The position numbers were made by a program, and so were the translations under genes. Below are positions 10,610-20,638 of a stretch of DNA of 64,000 nt, one piece after another. The first letter of the stretch is position 1. Every line of letters starts with the position of its first letter. The DNA comes from Tilletia caries. Its lineage: Eukaryota > Basidiomycota > Exobasidiomycetes > Tilletiales > Tilletiaceae. The stretch covers positions 357,501-421,500 of the forward strand of contig JALUTQ010000024.1 of the NCBI GenBank assembly GCA_032718865.1, read 5' to 3'. The notes under the pieces are model-generated. The model worked only from the letters and a program-made list of their open reading frames with translations, was not told where the DNA came from and did no database searches.

Positions 10610-11573
10610 GTCATCCGCAAGGCTCGTGTCACCAAGCTCATTCACGAGAACGGTGCCGTCACTGGTGTTGAGTACATCGTCAACGGCCAGACCCTGAAGG
10701 AGTTCGGGTGAGTAATGCCACACGTCTATTCCCGTAGAAATCAGCATGTATGCTGACTTTTCCGCTCAACAGCCCCGTTATCCTCGCCACCGGTGGTTAC
10801 GCTGCCGACTTCGACGAGGGTGAGGGAGGTCTGCTCAAGAAGTACCGCCCCGAGCTCCTCAAGCTCTCCACCACCAACGGTGACCACTGCACTGGTGACG
10901 GTCAGAAGATGATCGCCGCCATCGGTGGCAAGCTCATCGACCTCGAGAAGGTCCAGGTCCACCCCACCGGTCTCGTTGACCCCAAGGACGTGAGTGTCAC
11001 CCAAACTCTCAGTCTCTGCTGACATGCGGTGGCAAATCTTATCTTTGCTCGCGGTCGTGCATTTCTGACAAATTTGTGATGCATTCTTTTATTCAGCCCG
11101 ACGCTAAGGTCAAGTTCTTTATCACATCATGTCCAAGGTGTGAGTACCTCGATCGAGCTCCCTCTCCCTCTCCCTCTCCCTGTGGCGTCTGCGGACGAGG
11201 GAGCAGGATCGCAGCGCCAATGCCCAACCCTAGTTGCCGACTTTACTGACTTGCTCCTTGTGCTTCCCTCCAACTCGCAGCATTGTCGTCGGTGGCGGTC
11301 TCTCCGGTCTCAGTGCCGCCCACACTCTCTACGAGCGTGGAGCCAACGTTCTTGTTCTCGACAAGATTGCGTCTTTCTCCCCTTGATTCTGGATGTTCAC
11401 TCTCTCTGACTGACAATTGTCTGCCACTTCTTTAGACCCCTTCTTCGGTGGTAACTCAACCAAGGCTACCTCTGGTATCAACGGTCAGTCTTCTTCACAT
11501 ACCTTTCACACCCCTTACTTCTGGCAGGGTTCTCACACATAAATATTCCTCGTATGCAGGTGCTGGTGGTGTG
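10610..11573 (+). pseudogene. OSM1: Fumarate reductase (OSM1/FRD) fragments in scrambled order
   Basis: Two pieces of the FAD-dependent soluble fumarate reductase are present. The first (10610-10707, 10773-10989, 11098-11118) reads RVTKLIHENGAVTGVEYIV, VILATGGYAADFDEGEGG, TTNGDHCTGDGQKM and LEKVQVHPTGLVDPKD, an internal part of the enzyme. The second, downstream, is the N terminus: ATG at 11129 (MSK), an intron, then VIVVGGGLSGLSAAHTLYER (the GxGxxG FAD site) and FFGGNSTKATSGING. So the N terminus lies 3' of the middle. The splice donor after VLVLDK reads TTGCGT where GTGCGT is expected. This cannot encode an enzyme. Confidence 0.85.
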
Positions 11574-11915
11574 TGATAGGACCTAGCTGTAATCTGTATG
11601 CTGGGGAATAGGGACTGCAATGGGCAAAAAAGGAGCGTAAATGATGGCGTAAAGAGAGCGTCTGAGCATCGTCTGATCAGTGTCTGAGAAGCGTATGAGA
11701 AGCGTATCGTAGAGCGTCCTGAGCGTGTCAGGGCAGCGTATCAGAAGCGTTCCGGCAGCGTTCTGATTGGCAGCAGCGTTCCGACAGCGCTTGGAAGTCA
11801 GCTGGCAGAGGCAAACTTTCCCACTTGAGACGCTATCGAGACGCTGTTGAGACGCTGCGTTTCAACAGCGTCTGGGAAGCGTCCAACAGCGTCCCACTTT
11901 TTCCTGAGAAGGACG

Positions 11916-13080
11916 CAAGGAGAGCGGAAGCAATAATCACTGCCACCAGTGGGGTTGTTTTAAGCGACTTAAAAAAACTTAAAACAATGTTTCAGGGGAT
12001 TTTTAGAATTTCATGAAACGCACTCAGTTGCGTTGGATACCATCGCTTCGCTCGACTTGCTTCTCCGGGTCCTCCCCTTCGCATCTGCGTCGCAGCCTCT
12101 CTCGATAGTCGATACACTCCCGGTCAGAATGCATTGCGATGCGAGCACCGGGTCCTCAAAACTAACTTTGCAGTGTATACGCTGTGCACAAGGCATTCCC
12201 ACAGGGACTGAGAACCGGAACTGAGCGAACAAGGCGTGTGTCGGCCAAGCTCCATCGCTTCTTCCTCGTCGCAAGCAGGTCGAGGAAAGGAAGTCGCCTT
12301 TGACCGTTTTACCCTTCATCGCTCATTCCCACAGATATACTTGTGAGAAGAATAATGATAATAGTCCCATCCCTTGTTCCACCATTATTGTTTGCTCGAT
12401 GTCGGCCCTTGTCTACGAGACATGTTAATATACATACAGTACTGCTGGCTTCTTCGCACCGCCTTGCCGACTGCTGACTAGCTGACTGTCTAATATGAAA
12501 CTGTGGATCATCCAGCATCCAGCATCAAGTTTCGCTCAAGTGATCCTGGGAATTTGGTCGTCGCGACTACGGACTATGTAAACTTGACGCTGGAGAATAA
12601 TGGAGAGCTGACAAGACATCAGGCATCAGGCATCACTCATCAGGCATCCCGCATCAGACTTCAGATTTCGGAGCGTCTCCGCTCCCCGCGGGGTGGTGGG
12701 GTGGGCCGTGGGCGGATACCAAGGTTGAAAAGTATAGCGGGGAAGGTGCTCTGTATATATGTAGCCACACAATTTGACCGCCGACCAACAGATAAAGAGA
12801 GTATATAGGCATACATATAGATATATGTATACTACTCGTAAATAACCAGCAGAGTTCCTTCTCTTGGAAATCCTGGAAAGTATTCGCCCTCATCGCCTCA
12901 TCTTCAGCAGGGACGTCTCGATCTTTCCATCGTGCACCCTGAAGCCTGAAGCCGAGAGCCTTTATTGTCCGCGTCGCTGTGAACTGTTCTGGTCGCGAGG
13001 GTCGCGGTCACGCCCGGCCTCCTACGACCCACGCGACAGTCGGCAGTCGGCAGCATTGTACATATGTAGACGTAGAGCCA
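11916..13080. other. Intergenic stretch, no gene recognised
   Basis: No coding region with a recognisable motif was found. It contains a short run of near-identical CATCAGGCATC units at about 12617-12656 and AT-rich TATATA-type sequence at 12750-12840. Confidence 0.45.
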
Positions 13081-13093
13081 CTGAGGGTGAATA

Positions 13094-13125
13094 GATAAGC
13101 AGATGAGGCGCAAGATAACGATAAG
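13094..13125. promoter_or_regulatory. Distal GATA-site cluster
   Basis: Three GATA cores lie within 32 bp: GATAAG (13094-13099), GATAAC (13114-13119) and GATAAG (13120-13125). Fungal nitrogen GATA factors prefer GATAAG. The cluster is about 0.9 kb upstream of DUR3, so the link to that gene is an inference. Confidence 0.4.
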
Positions 13126-13802
13126 GGTTAGGCGCAACCTTGGAAGTTGGAACGCCGAGGGTTGGAACTTGGAAGGACCCGCGTCTCAGTCTTTCACGCA
13201 CCTTGAAAAATCAATCGTCCCGCGTCTCTCCAAAGTCCAACCACGACATTACTATTAAGGGGTTTCGTCAGATCTTGTAGTGCTAAATCGTACTTCCACG
13301 ATATCTCACCAGATGAAGTACGACACGGCGATTCGGTGTTTCCCTCAATTGAGTACGATATCGTTGTCGGAAATGCAAAAACGTGGTCAGGTGCACCTTT
13401 TTGGCTCACTTCATTCTCATCGTAATCCCATCATCTCATCTGGCCTTTCCCATCATCTCATATCCCACACCGCTTCTTCCAGAAAGACGTGGAAGATGTC
13501 GGGGGGTTTCATTTCGCAGGAAAAAGTTTACCAGTAACTCATCGTACTATGTAGATAAAGCGGAACTGACGAAAACCCCTAAATTACCCGTTCTATCTCG
13601 GTGTACCCAGTACCATGGAGAGGGCAGGGCCCGTCGCCGCCACGGCCTCCGCACGAGCAGCCGCATTCGCCCTGCTTCTCCTGCTACGGGATGCATTCGG
13701 TGGTATGACAAGATTAGGTGCGGTCGAGCAAGGTGCATGGTTCCTTGCAGCAGCCAAGTAAGCTCTGCACTCTGCAGACGCAGTACTGGACTACTGGTGA
13801 CT

Positions 13803-13821
13803 GATAAGAGATCTGTTATCT
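13803..13821. promoter_or_regulatory. Proximal paired GATA sites upstream of DUR3
   Basis: GATAAG at 13803-13808 is followed by TTATCT (GATAA on the other strand) at 13816-13821, about 220-235 bp before the DUR3 start codon. Pairs of closely spaced GATA sites are a known layout for nitrogen-catabolite control of fungal urea and amino-acid permeases. Confidence 0.55.
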
Positions 13822-14038
13822 GTGCGGACATTCTTGGATGTGCCTTCCCTGCTCACATCTCACTTCGCAGTCCCTTCCAGATGTTCTTCCAGCTGGCCCT
13901 CTCATTTGTTGTTACATATATAAGAGACTGACTTCCTTTGCCTCTAACATAATTCCATCCTTGCGCTTCATCCTCCGTGTCACTCCGTCCTCCCCTTATA
14001 TCCTTTCCCTCCCTCCGCCCCAAGAAATCCCTAAAGTC

Positions 14039-16519
14039 ATGAGTTCTGCCCAGGTGTTGACCCCAGGAGCGGGTATCGGCGTCGTTGTCGGTCTCGGTAT
14101 CGGCTTCAGTGTGCTCATGCTCGCCATCGGCTACCTTGGCAAGAGATATGGAAAGGTACGCTGAGACTACAGGGCTCGCTGAGGGTGCTATTCGACCAGG
14201 CAGAGGTTGCTGACACGTCCACCTTTCAAAATGATCCTCCCAGATCGACGCTTCGAACAACGACGAGTTCAGTTCCGCTTCACGCAACGTACAGTCAGGT
14301 CTCATTGCCTCTGGTATTGTCAGGTGAGCTCAAGGTCGCAAGGTAGCGCTTGGACACTTGGCCTCCGATTCTGATGTCTCCCCCTCGGCTCGATCAATAG
14401 TGCATGGACGTGGGCAGCCACACTCCTCCAGTCCTCCGCTGTCGCCTACAAGTTTGGTGTCAGTGGGCCATTCTGGTACGCCGCAGGCGCCACGGTCCAG
14501 GTCCTCCTCTTCGCCGCCATCGCCGCCAAGCTCAAGATAAACGCACCCTTCGCATCGACCTATCTGCAGATCATTCGCGCCCGATGGGGCAACGTGGCAC
14601 ATCGTATCTTCTGCTGCTTCGCCCTGGCCACCAACACGCTCGTCTCGGCCATGCTCATCGTTGGTGGCTCGGCTGTGGTGACCCAGTTGACGGGTCTGAG
14701 CATCTACGCCGTCATTTGGCTGACCCCGCTCTCTGTGGCCATCTACACGTTGACGGGAGGCATGCGGGCAACGCTCATCGCCGACTACCTCCACACCTCC
14801 GTTCTGATCGCCCTGATTCTCTGCTTCGCCTTCACTGTCTACGCCTCCTCCGACATCATTGGCTCGCCCGACAAGCTCTATGAGTTGCTCTCCAAGGCTC
14901 CCGCCGTGGCAGGCAACGCAGGTGGTTCGCTGCTCACCATGCGATCACGCCCAGCAATTGTCTTCGGTGTCGTTAACATCATCGGTAACTTCGGCACTGT
15001 GTTCCTCGACCAAAGCTACCACCAACGCGGTATTGCTTCCGCTACCGAGACCGCGACGACTTCTTTCATCATGGGCGGTCTCGCTTGGACTCCTGTCCCT
15101 CTCCTCATGGCTTCCTCCCTCGGTCTTGCCGCTCGCGCTCTGACCGGCTTCCCAGGAATGGCCGAGCTCACTGCCTCCGACGTCTCCGCAGGTCTCGCCG
15201 CCCCTGCCGCCGCTGTTGCTCTCCTCGGCAAGGGAGGTGCAGTAGCTATGCTCTGCCTTCTGTTCTTGGCTGTGACCTCGGCCCTGTCTGCCCAGTTGAT
15301 CGCGGTCTCGTCCGTCGTCACGTACGACATCTACCAGCCTCTCGCCAAGCACGCAACTGAGAAGAGCCTGTTCTGGGTCTCCCACGGCGCAGTTGTCCTC
15401 TGGGCCCTCTGCGTTGGCATGCTCGGTATCATCTTCCACGAGATCGGCATCTCCATGGGCTGGCTGTGAGTTCCTTGATTTCCGCGACGTGTTTAGAGGC
15501 TCGCAGCTGATCGTCCTCATTCGACTCCCGTCCCTCGACAGTTACGTCTTGTGAGCAATCTTTCAATCCAGTCAAGCGACAATGTTATCCGGCCCATTCT
15601 GACTGTTCTGAATTACTCCCATCGTGATCTGTCTTTCACACTCGTTCAGTATGGGAACACTGTAAGTTTGGCCGACCACGAACTACGATCGTCCGGACTT
15701 CTGACTGACGCGTTTGTGTTTCCCCTCCCTAGCATCGGCGCTGGTGTCGCACCCGTCTGCGCTGCGCTCTGCTGGAAGAAGGCTAACAAGACTGCCTGTG
15801 GTAAGTGCTCGCGCACCTTCCCGAATGCGCTCAAGAATCATACAATTGACGCTGATCACTTCTGTACGCTCGCAACAGTGTACGGTTCCCTGGTTGGCCT
15901 CGCCCTTGCCATCATGGCATGGCTCGTGACTGCCCAGTCCTTGTACGGCGAGCTCACTGTCGACACCACAGGAGCCGACTACCCGGTCCTCGTTGGCAAC
16001 TTGGTTGCCATCATGGTGCCCATCCTCATCCTCGTCCCTGCCAGTCTGCTCTACCCCGACAACTACGATTGGGCCGAGACCCGTGCCATCCAGGCTCCTG
16101 ACGAAATCGACCTCGACATGCCTGCTGAAAAGGCCGAGCCCGGTACACCGGACGATGTCGAGAAGGCCGGCAGTGACAAGGCCTCGCACGACGGTCAGGT
16201 CGTTGTTACGCTGGAGAACAACCAATCCGCCGCGCCCAAGCACAAGCACGTGGCACCCGTTCTCGACCACAAGAAGGAGCGCTTCGCGACCATCTTCAGC
16301 ATCTGCCTCAGTGTGCTGCTCATCCTCATCATGCCCGCCTTGATGTGCATTCCTCGAATCTGGTCCGTCGGTGGATTGACGGCTTGGACGGCGATCATCA
16401 TCGGCTGGATGTTCTGCTCGGCGGCCACTGTCGTCGTCTGGCCCGTTGTCGAGTCCCGGAGCACCCTGTTCGACATCGCAAGCGGGATCTTCGGCGACCT
16501 CACTGGCAGGAGGAAGTGA
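14039..16519 (+). CDS. DUR3: Urea active transporter (sodium:solute symporter family)
   Basis: Exons 14039-14155, 14244-14323, 14401-15465, 15542-15550, 15650-15661, 15733-15800 and 15879-16519 join in one frame of 663 aa. Two micro-exons of 9 and 12 nt are needed to restore the conserved GWLYVFMGTLIGAGVAP stretch. The protein begins with a membrane segment (GIGVVVGLGIGFSVLML) and has about a dozen further hydrophobic segments. DUR3-type signatures include LTGGMRATLIADYLHT, GNFGTVFLDQSYHQRGIA and SAQLIAVSSVVTYDIYQP. A charged loop (about residues 530-580, EKAEPGTPDDVEKAG) precedes the last helices. It should import urea, and perhaps polyamines, at the plasma membrane. GATA sites upstream suggest nitrogen regulation. 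It converges on ERG6. Confidence 0.93.
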
Positions 16520-17091
16520 GACGGGAAGCCTCCTTTGGGATACCTATCCCCCGGTCATCTCGAATAGACTCCTCGCTCCATCACGATCTACGACCTCAAC
16601 GTTACTTCTTTCACGGCGACTCTTTCACGATTCTTCCCGTCGGAGCGTGCTCGTCCTTCCTCCACTCCGAATGGGCGTCTTCTTGGTCTCCAACTTGTCA
16701 CCACGGGCTTTCGCGCATTTCTCTTTCATCGACCTCCATACCCTTGTGGTCACCCTTCCAGGTTCCCCTTCGCGTTCACCCTGTTTAACGTTCTTCCTCC
16801 CTCAGTCACGTCTACACGGAATACATATGTATGTCAAAGGAATGATTGTGTGATCGTGTGATTGCGATAGTGTGTAAACGCGCTGCAGAGCAGGGCAATA
16901 GCTATTTCCACGCTGAGCAAAGGAGTGGCGGGCCGGGGTATGTAGGTTCACAATGTGCTGGCTGATGTGGCGGTGTGAACGCGCTATGTACAGAGCTGAT
17001 GAAGCTCGGATGAGACACCCGTGATGGTAGTCGCTGAGAGCGTGAAAGTCCGTTGGGGGGGAATGATCCGTTATGGGTGCGAGGAGGGCCT
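16520..17091. other. Convergent intergenic region between DUR3 and ERG6
   Basis: This is a 3'-to-3' spacer of about 570 bp. It is pyrimidine-rich after the DUR3 stop. No coding signal, repeat or RNA gene was recognised. Confidence 0.5.
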
Positions 17092-18214
17092 CTAGTTCTC
17101 CGGCTTGCGGGCGACGAAGTGCATCATGGGCGTGAAGAGCTTGGTCCGGCCGCCGTCGACGAGGGCATCGGCTGCAACCTTGAGCGACTCTCCGACGTCG
17201 TAGGTGCCCTTGGGCGCGAGCTTGACCCACTCGAGCGCCTTGACCGTGGACTGGGTGGTGAGCTTGCCGAACCAGGTCATCCGCCAGCACATGGCGACGT
17301 CCCAGAGGGTCTGGCACTTGCGGATGTCGCCCTCCAGGGGGTAGTACCAGGGGATCTTGTCGCCGACGTCGGCGAGGTCCTGCTCCTGCTCGATCTCGAA
17401 CCCGACGCTGGTCAACGCGTCGCGGGCGGCGGCGATGGAGCGCATCTCGGGGATGCCGTCGCCGATCTCGATACCGTGCGCGATGCGCTTGTGTTCCGGG
17501 TTGGAGGCGTCCCACTCGTCCGTCATACACCATTCATACAGGCCGAACTGGCGCGCGCGCGTGGGGAAGGGAGCAGAGCAGTGATCAGTACTGGGAGTAC
17601 ATCGCGCGCGTGCACAGAAGGGAGAGACTCACGACTCCGCCGGGCTTGAGGACCTCCTTGATCTGACCGTAGCAGCCCTCCCACGAAGGCGCATGGCAAG
17701 TAGCCTCGATCGCATACACCGCATCGAAGGAGCCGGCGCCGAACTGGCCGACGAGGTTCATGAAGTCGCCCTTCACGAAGGTGACCTGGTTCTCGAGACC
17801 GGCCTGGGCGGTGTACTTGCGTGCGCGGTCGACCTGAAACTGGTTGTTGTTGACGCCGACGATCTCGACGTTGGCGAAGCGCGCAATCTCGCGGGCCGGG
17901 CCACCGACACCGCAGCCGACGTCCAGAACGCGCATCTTCGGCTTGAGCTGCATCGAAAGAGCGAGATAGTGCTCGTGACGGGCGATGGCCTGATAGAAGG
18001 CCTCTCCAGGATAATATCGTGCAAAGTGAAAGTTCTGCCCCCAACCATACTCATATAATGAAGTACTGAGGTCATAGTAGGCATTGACGACGGTGTCGTA
18101 GGAGGCGAGTCGGTTGTCGGTGTCGGTTGCCGAGTCGTCCTTCGACTCCTTCTGCCAAAAGTTGTTATAGGACGCCATGGCGGCGCGATCGCGACCGTCC
18201 TTCGAAGGAGCCAT
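17092..18214 (-). CDS. ERG6: Sterol 24-C-methyltransferase, intact copy
   Basis: Two exons (18214-17633 and 17547-17092) give 345 aa. Erg6 uses S-adenosylmethionine to methylate C-24 of the sterol side chain in ergosterol synthesis, at the ER and lipid droplets. Visible are the aromatic sterol-binding stretch (YYDLSTSLYEYGWGQNFHFA), SAM motif I (VLDVGCGVGGPAREIA), VGVNNNQFQVDRA, AIEATCHAP, and the C-terminal GFEIEQEQDL, IPWYYPLEGD and FTPMMHFVARKP segments. A nearly identical second copy lies inverted at 45796-46919 but carries a frameshift, so this copy is the likely functional one. Its upstream region is interrupted at 18372 by a large nested transposon. Confidence 0.95.
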
Positions 18215-19119
18215 CTTCTGGATTGAGGTTTCCGGGGCAACGGAGTGTGGGAGCTGGGAAGGGGGAGGGGGAGGGAGAACGTAAGTCAGAAGCGACGACG
18301 GACGAGTGATGGATGGGAGTGGTGAGCGTGGTGAGGTTCGGAAGAAGGGAGGTGAAAGTGGGCTGTTGTGACTTGTGATGGCTTCCTCACGTTCCCAATC
18401 CGTTCCATTCCCCTAACTTTAGTTAAGGGGTTATAGGGCGGCTCCCGCCTTACGGCCGTAAGCTTTTTGCCATTCAGGCTCGTAGTTTGGGACTTTTCTT
18501 CGCAACTACCAACACAACACACCATTCTGAATCAGTAGACCCTTGACCAAATCTAGTCCTGCAACTTCTGGCACAGGTTTCGTGGTTGTAGCATCAGAAT
18601 TGACTGATCTGTCCTTGAGCCAAAGTGTGGTTTTCCTTACATAAGCACAGAGTGCAGAAATCTTGCATACGTAATCAGTTCCTTTCGACACTCGACAGAC
18701 GACAACCAACACCGCCAGCCTTTCTTCACGCTTCCATCGAAGCCCGACAAGCATCATGCGAATTGAACAATCCCCCTCTCGATTTCTTTTTAACCGCTCT
18801 CTGCTCACCAAGGTTCAAGTTAATGATGCTCACCGCTGTTTTTGCTCTTTTTCTTGCTTAACCTGATGGCTGATACCACTTACCCATACCAGTCTCTGCT
18901 TTGTTCCCATTCTGAGTCCGGCCCAGCAGTCAGCACTCCCGAATTGTCATCCAAGGTGAGCCTCGTGTTTATACGCGCATCTGCATCAGGTGCTCCGGGT
19001 TAGGTCCTTACTCACCCATTCGTTTTTTTTCAGCTCTCTGCTCTTATGAATCCGGTCGACGTCGTCAAGATGAGTAGACTGACTTTCCTCACTCACCATG
19101 CCCCATCGGACAGCTCTCT

Positions 19120-19480
19120 CCCTCGACAAAGCCGCTGCCAAGGTTGCTCCCAAAGCACACCACCTCGTCATCTCCAACCCCGTCAACTCCACCGTGCCCA
19201 TCGTCGCCGAGGTCTTCAAGTCTTTACGACCCCAAGCGGTGGGTTTTTCCCCCGACCCCCCTCTCCTTCTTCTAACGGCTCTGACGCTTCATGAGTTAAA
19301 ATGGTGCTCATCACTGCATATCTTCGTACAGTCTGTTCTGTGTCACGGGTCACCACCTTTGACATCACACGCGCCTCCACCTTCCACTTCGACATTGCCA
19401 ACGTCAAGCCCGCCGAGGTCAATGTGTCCGTCGTCGGTGGCCACCTTCGGCGTCACCATTGTGCTTCTCCTCTCTCAAGT
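19120..19480 (+). pseudogene. Malate dehydrogenase gene fragment
   Basis: The first block reads KAAAKVAPKAHHLVISNPVN then STVPIVAEVFK, the NAD/substrate-loop region of mitochondrial-type malate dehydrogenase. After an intron-like gap, blocks VTTFDITRASTFHFDIANVK, VNVSVVGGH and GVTIVLLLSQ follow. The catalytic-loop arginine block and both gene ends are missing, and small deletions shift the frame (at the YDPKR position and at VVGGH). It lies inside the 18409-20388 insert, so it is another captured host fragment. Confidence 0.82.
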
Positions 19481-19519
19481 CGCCCAGGGTTCCATACTCC
19501 AATAGTATGTTCAACACTG

Positions 19520-19569
19520 GACCTGACCTGACCTGACGGCTGACCTGACCTGACCTGACCTGATCTGAC
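19520..19569. repeat. Short tandem repeat, CTGAC units
   Basis: About nine near-identical 5-bp CTGAC units, interrupted once by GGCTGAC, follow the malate dehydrogenase fragment. Confidence 0.85.
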
Positions 19570-20015
19570 TTTCTTTCTGCTGTGCTCTTGCCCCTTCTAT
19601 ATTCCCTTACCTTCGCATCAAGCTCTGTTGGCATTCCTTTGCCCATTCGTCTCCGGTCTCAGCCTTCACCCGTCTTCTACGTCCCTTCCGTCTGCTTCCC
19701 CGGCCGCTTATGTTTCCTATCCCCTAACCTCTCCTTCTGCATTAGCCTCACGCTTTTTTCTCCTCAGTCTTTTGATCTTATCTTCATTGCGCTCGCAGCT
19801 ATTCTCCGTCTTGTTTGTCAATTGTCTCTCTCTGCGCGAAGCCATCATATGACATATCATTCTTTGCTTTCTGCTTCCTTGGTAGATACAGCCGTGCGGG
19901 ATGATTACGTGTGTGAAGTTCCTCAATCCCTTTTTCACGCAAGTTTGATCAACATTCAAAATGTTACATGGACAATGATATAGATGCTCGTAGCTACGAT
20001 CGCAAGTCGCAGCCG

Positions 20016-20070
20016 CATGGCGAAGCAGACGAAGGGTAGCGAAGCTACCTTGAGCTTCTGCGTAGCCGTG
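20016..20070. repeat. 55-bp GC-rich hairpin repeat, copy 1
   Basis: It has a CATGGCG...GCCGTG outer stem and an inner GGTAGCGAAGCTACC palindrome. A second copy lies inverted at 55741-55795, about 50 bp alike, in an unrelated transposon. It resembles a mobile hairpin (MITE-like) more than a gene. Confidence 0.75.
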
Positions 20071-20638
20071 CTGGGCTGAGATTTGGTGACCTTTCTGATA
20101 CAAAAGATTCGCGAAAAGGGGAGGGGGAGAGGACGCCCCCAGTCACGTCTTCGCACATCTCTACCAGGTTATAAGGGTCTGAGGTCCACATCGAGTCTGA
20201 GGGACACCCTGGCCTCTGGGCTTCAGCCGACAGCCAGGTCACTATGGTTCCAAGGCGTAAGTTGCTGCTACTTAACTTTGTTGACTAAGTCTGTATTTAA
20301 ATCCCACTCCCAGCCCCCAGCGACCTGTTATTCAACAAGGCGAAAAAGTTAGGGGAACACTCTGGTAAGGTACGCACCCAGGTCAGGAATATCTTATCTG
20401 TCGGCTCTCCCGACGCAGGCACGGATCGCCGGTCGTGTCTATTGGCCGACCCCGGTCGGTACTCGACCCCCGGGGTCGGTACCCACTCAGGACCGACCCC
20501 ATGCCTTTGCACACGGTGATGCTCGTGATGCCAGTTCTCATGTGATCGCTCTGTGTTCGGAGAAGGAGAAACTCACTCAAAGTGGTGTTGAAAGCGGGCA
20601 AAAGTAGCTTGTGATTGCTACTCGGAATACCGCGCCAA

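Larger units (their letters stand above)
8341..11908. mobile_element. Non-autonomous TIR element, CTCAGGAAA family, copy 2, carrying three host-gene fragments
   Basis: The ends are CTCAGGAAAAATTAATGCGC at 8341 and the inverse of CTCAGGAAAAAGTGGGACGC ending at 11908, flanked by a perfect 7-bp direct repeat AAGGACG (8334-8340 and 11909-11915). Subterminal zones (8355-8470 and 11650-11900) are arrays of GACGCTGTTGA-like and AGCGT-like repeats. The 3.57-kb element has no transposase. Its interior holds, in order, LYRM2, DID2/CHMP1 and OSM1 fragments with their introns, so capture was from DNA and not cDNA. A 793-bp MITE later inserted at 9162-9954. Confidence 0.88.
18409..20388. mobile_element. 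1.98-kb insert in the left TIR, 2-bp AT duplication, possibly Helitron-like
   Basis: Comparison with the intact right arm defines the borders, with AT at 18407-18408 and 20389-20390. Just inside the left end is a near-perfect hairpin (CCCCTAACTTTAG/TTAAGGGG, 18410-18430), and CCCCTAACTTT recurs inverted near 20347-20358. The right terminal 35 bp are not part of that inverted repeat. Insertion at AT and a terminal hairpin recall Helitrons, but the CTRR end is not seen, so the class is open. The interior carries a malate dehydrogenase fragment and a tandem (CTGAC)n run. Confidence 0.6.

Noticed and set aside
13120..13131. Telomere-like GGGTTAGG
   Set aside because: A single unit, not an array; more likely chance next to GATA sites.
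17053..17649. Plus-strand open frame over ERG6 exon 2
   Set aside because: Shadow of the GC-rich ERG6 coding strand; the same shadow appears at ERG6 copy B.
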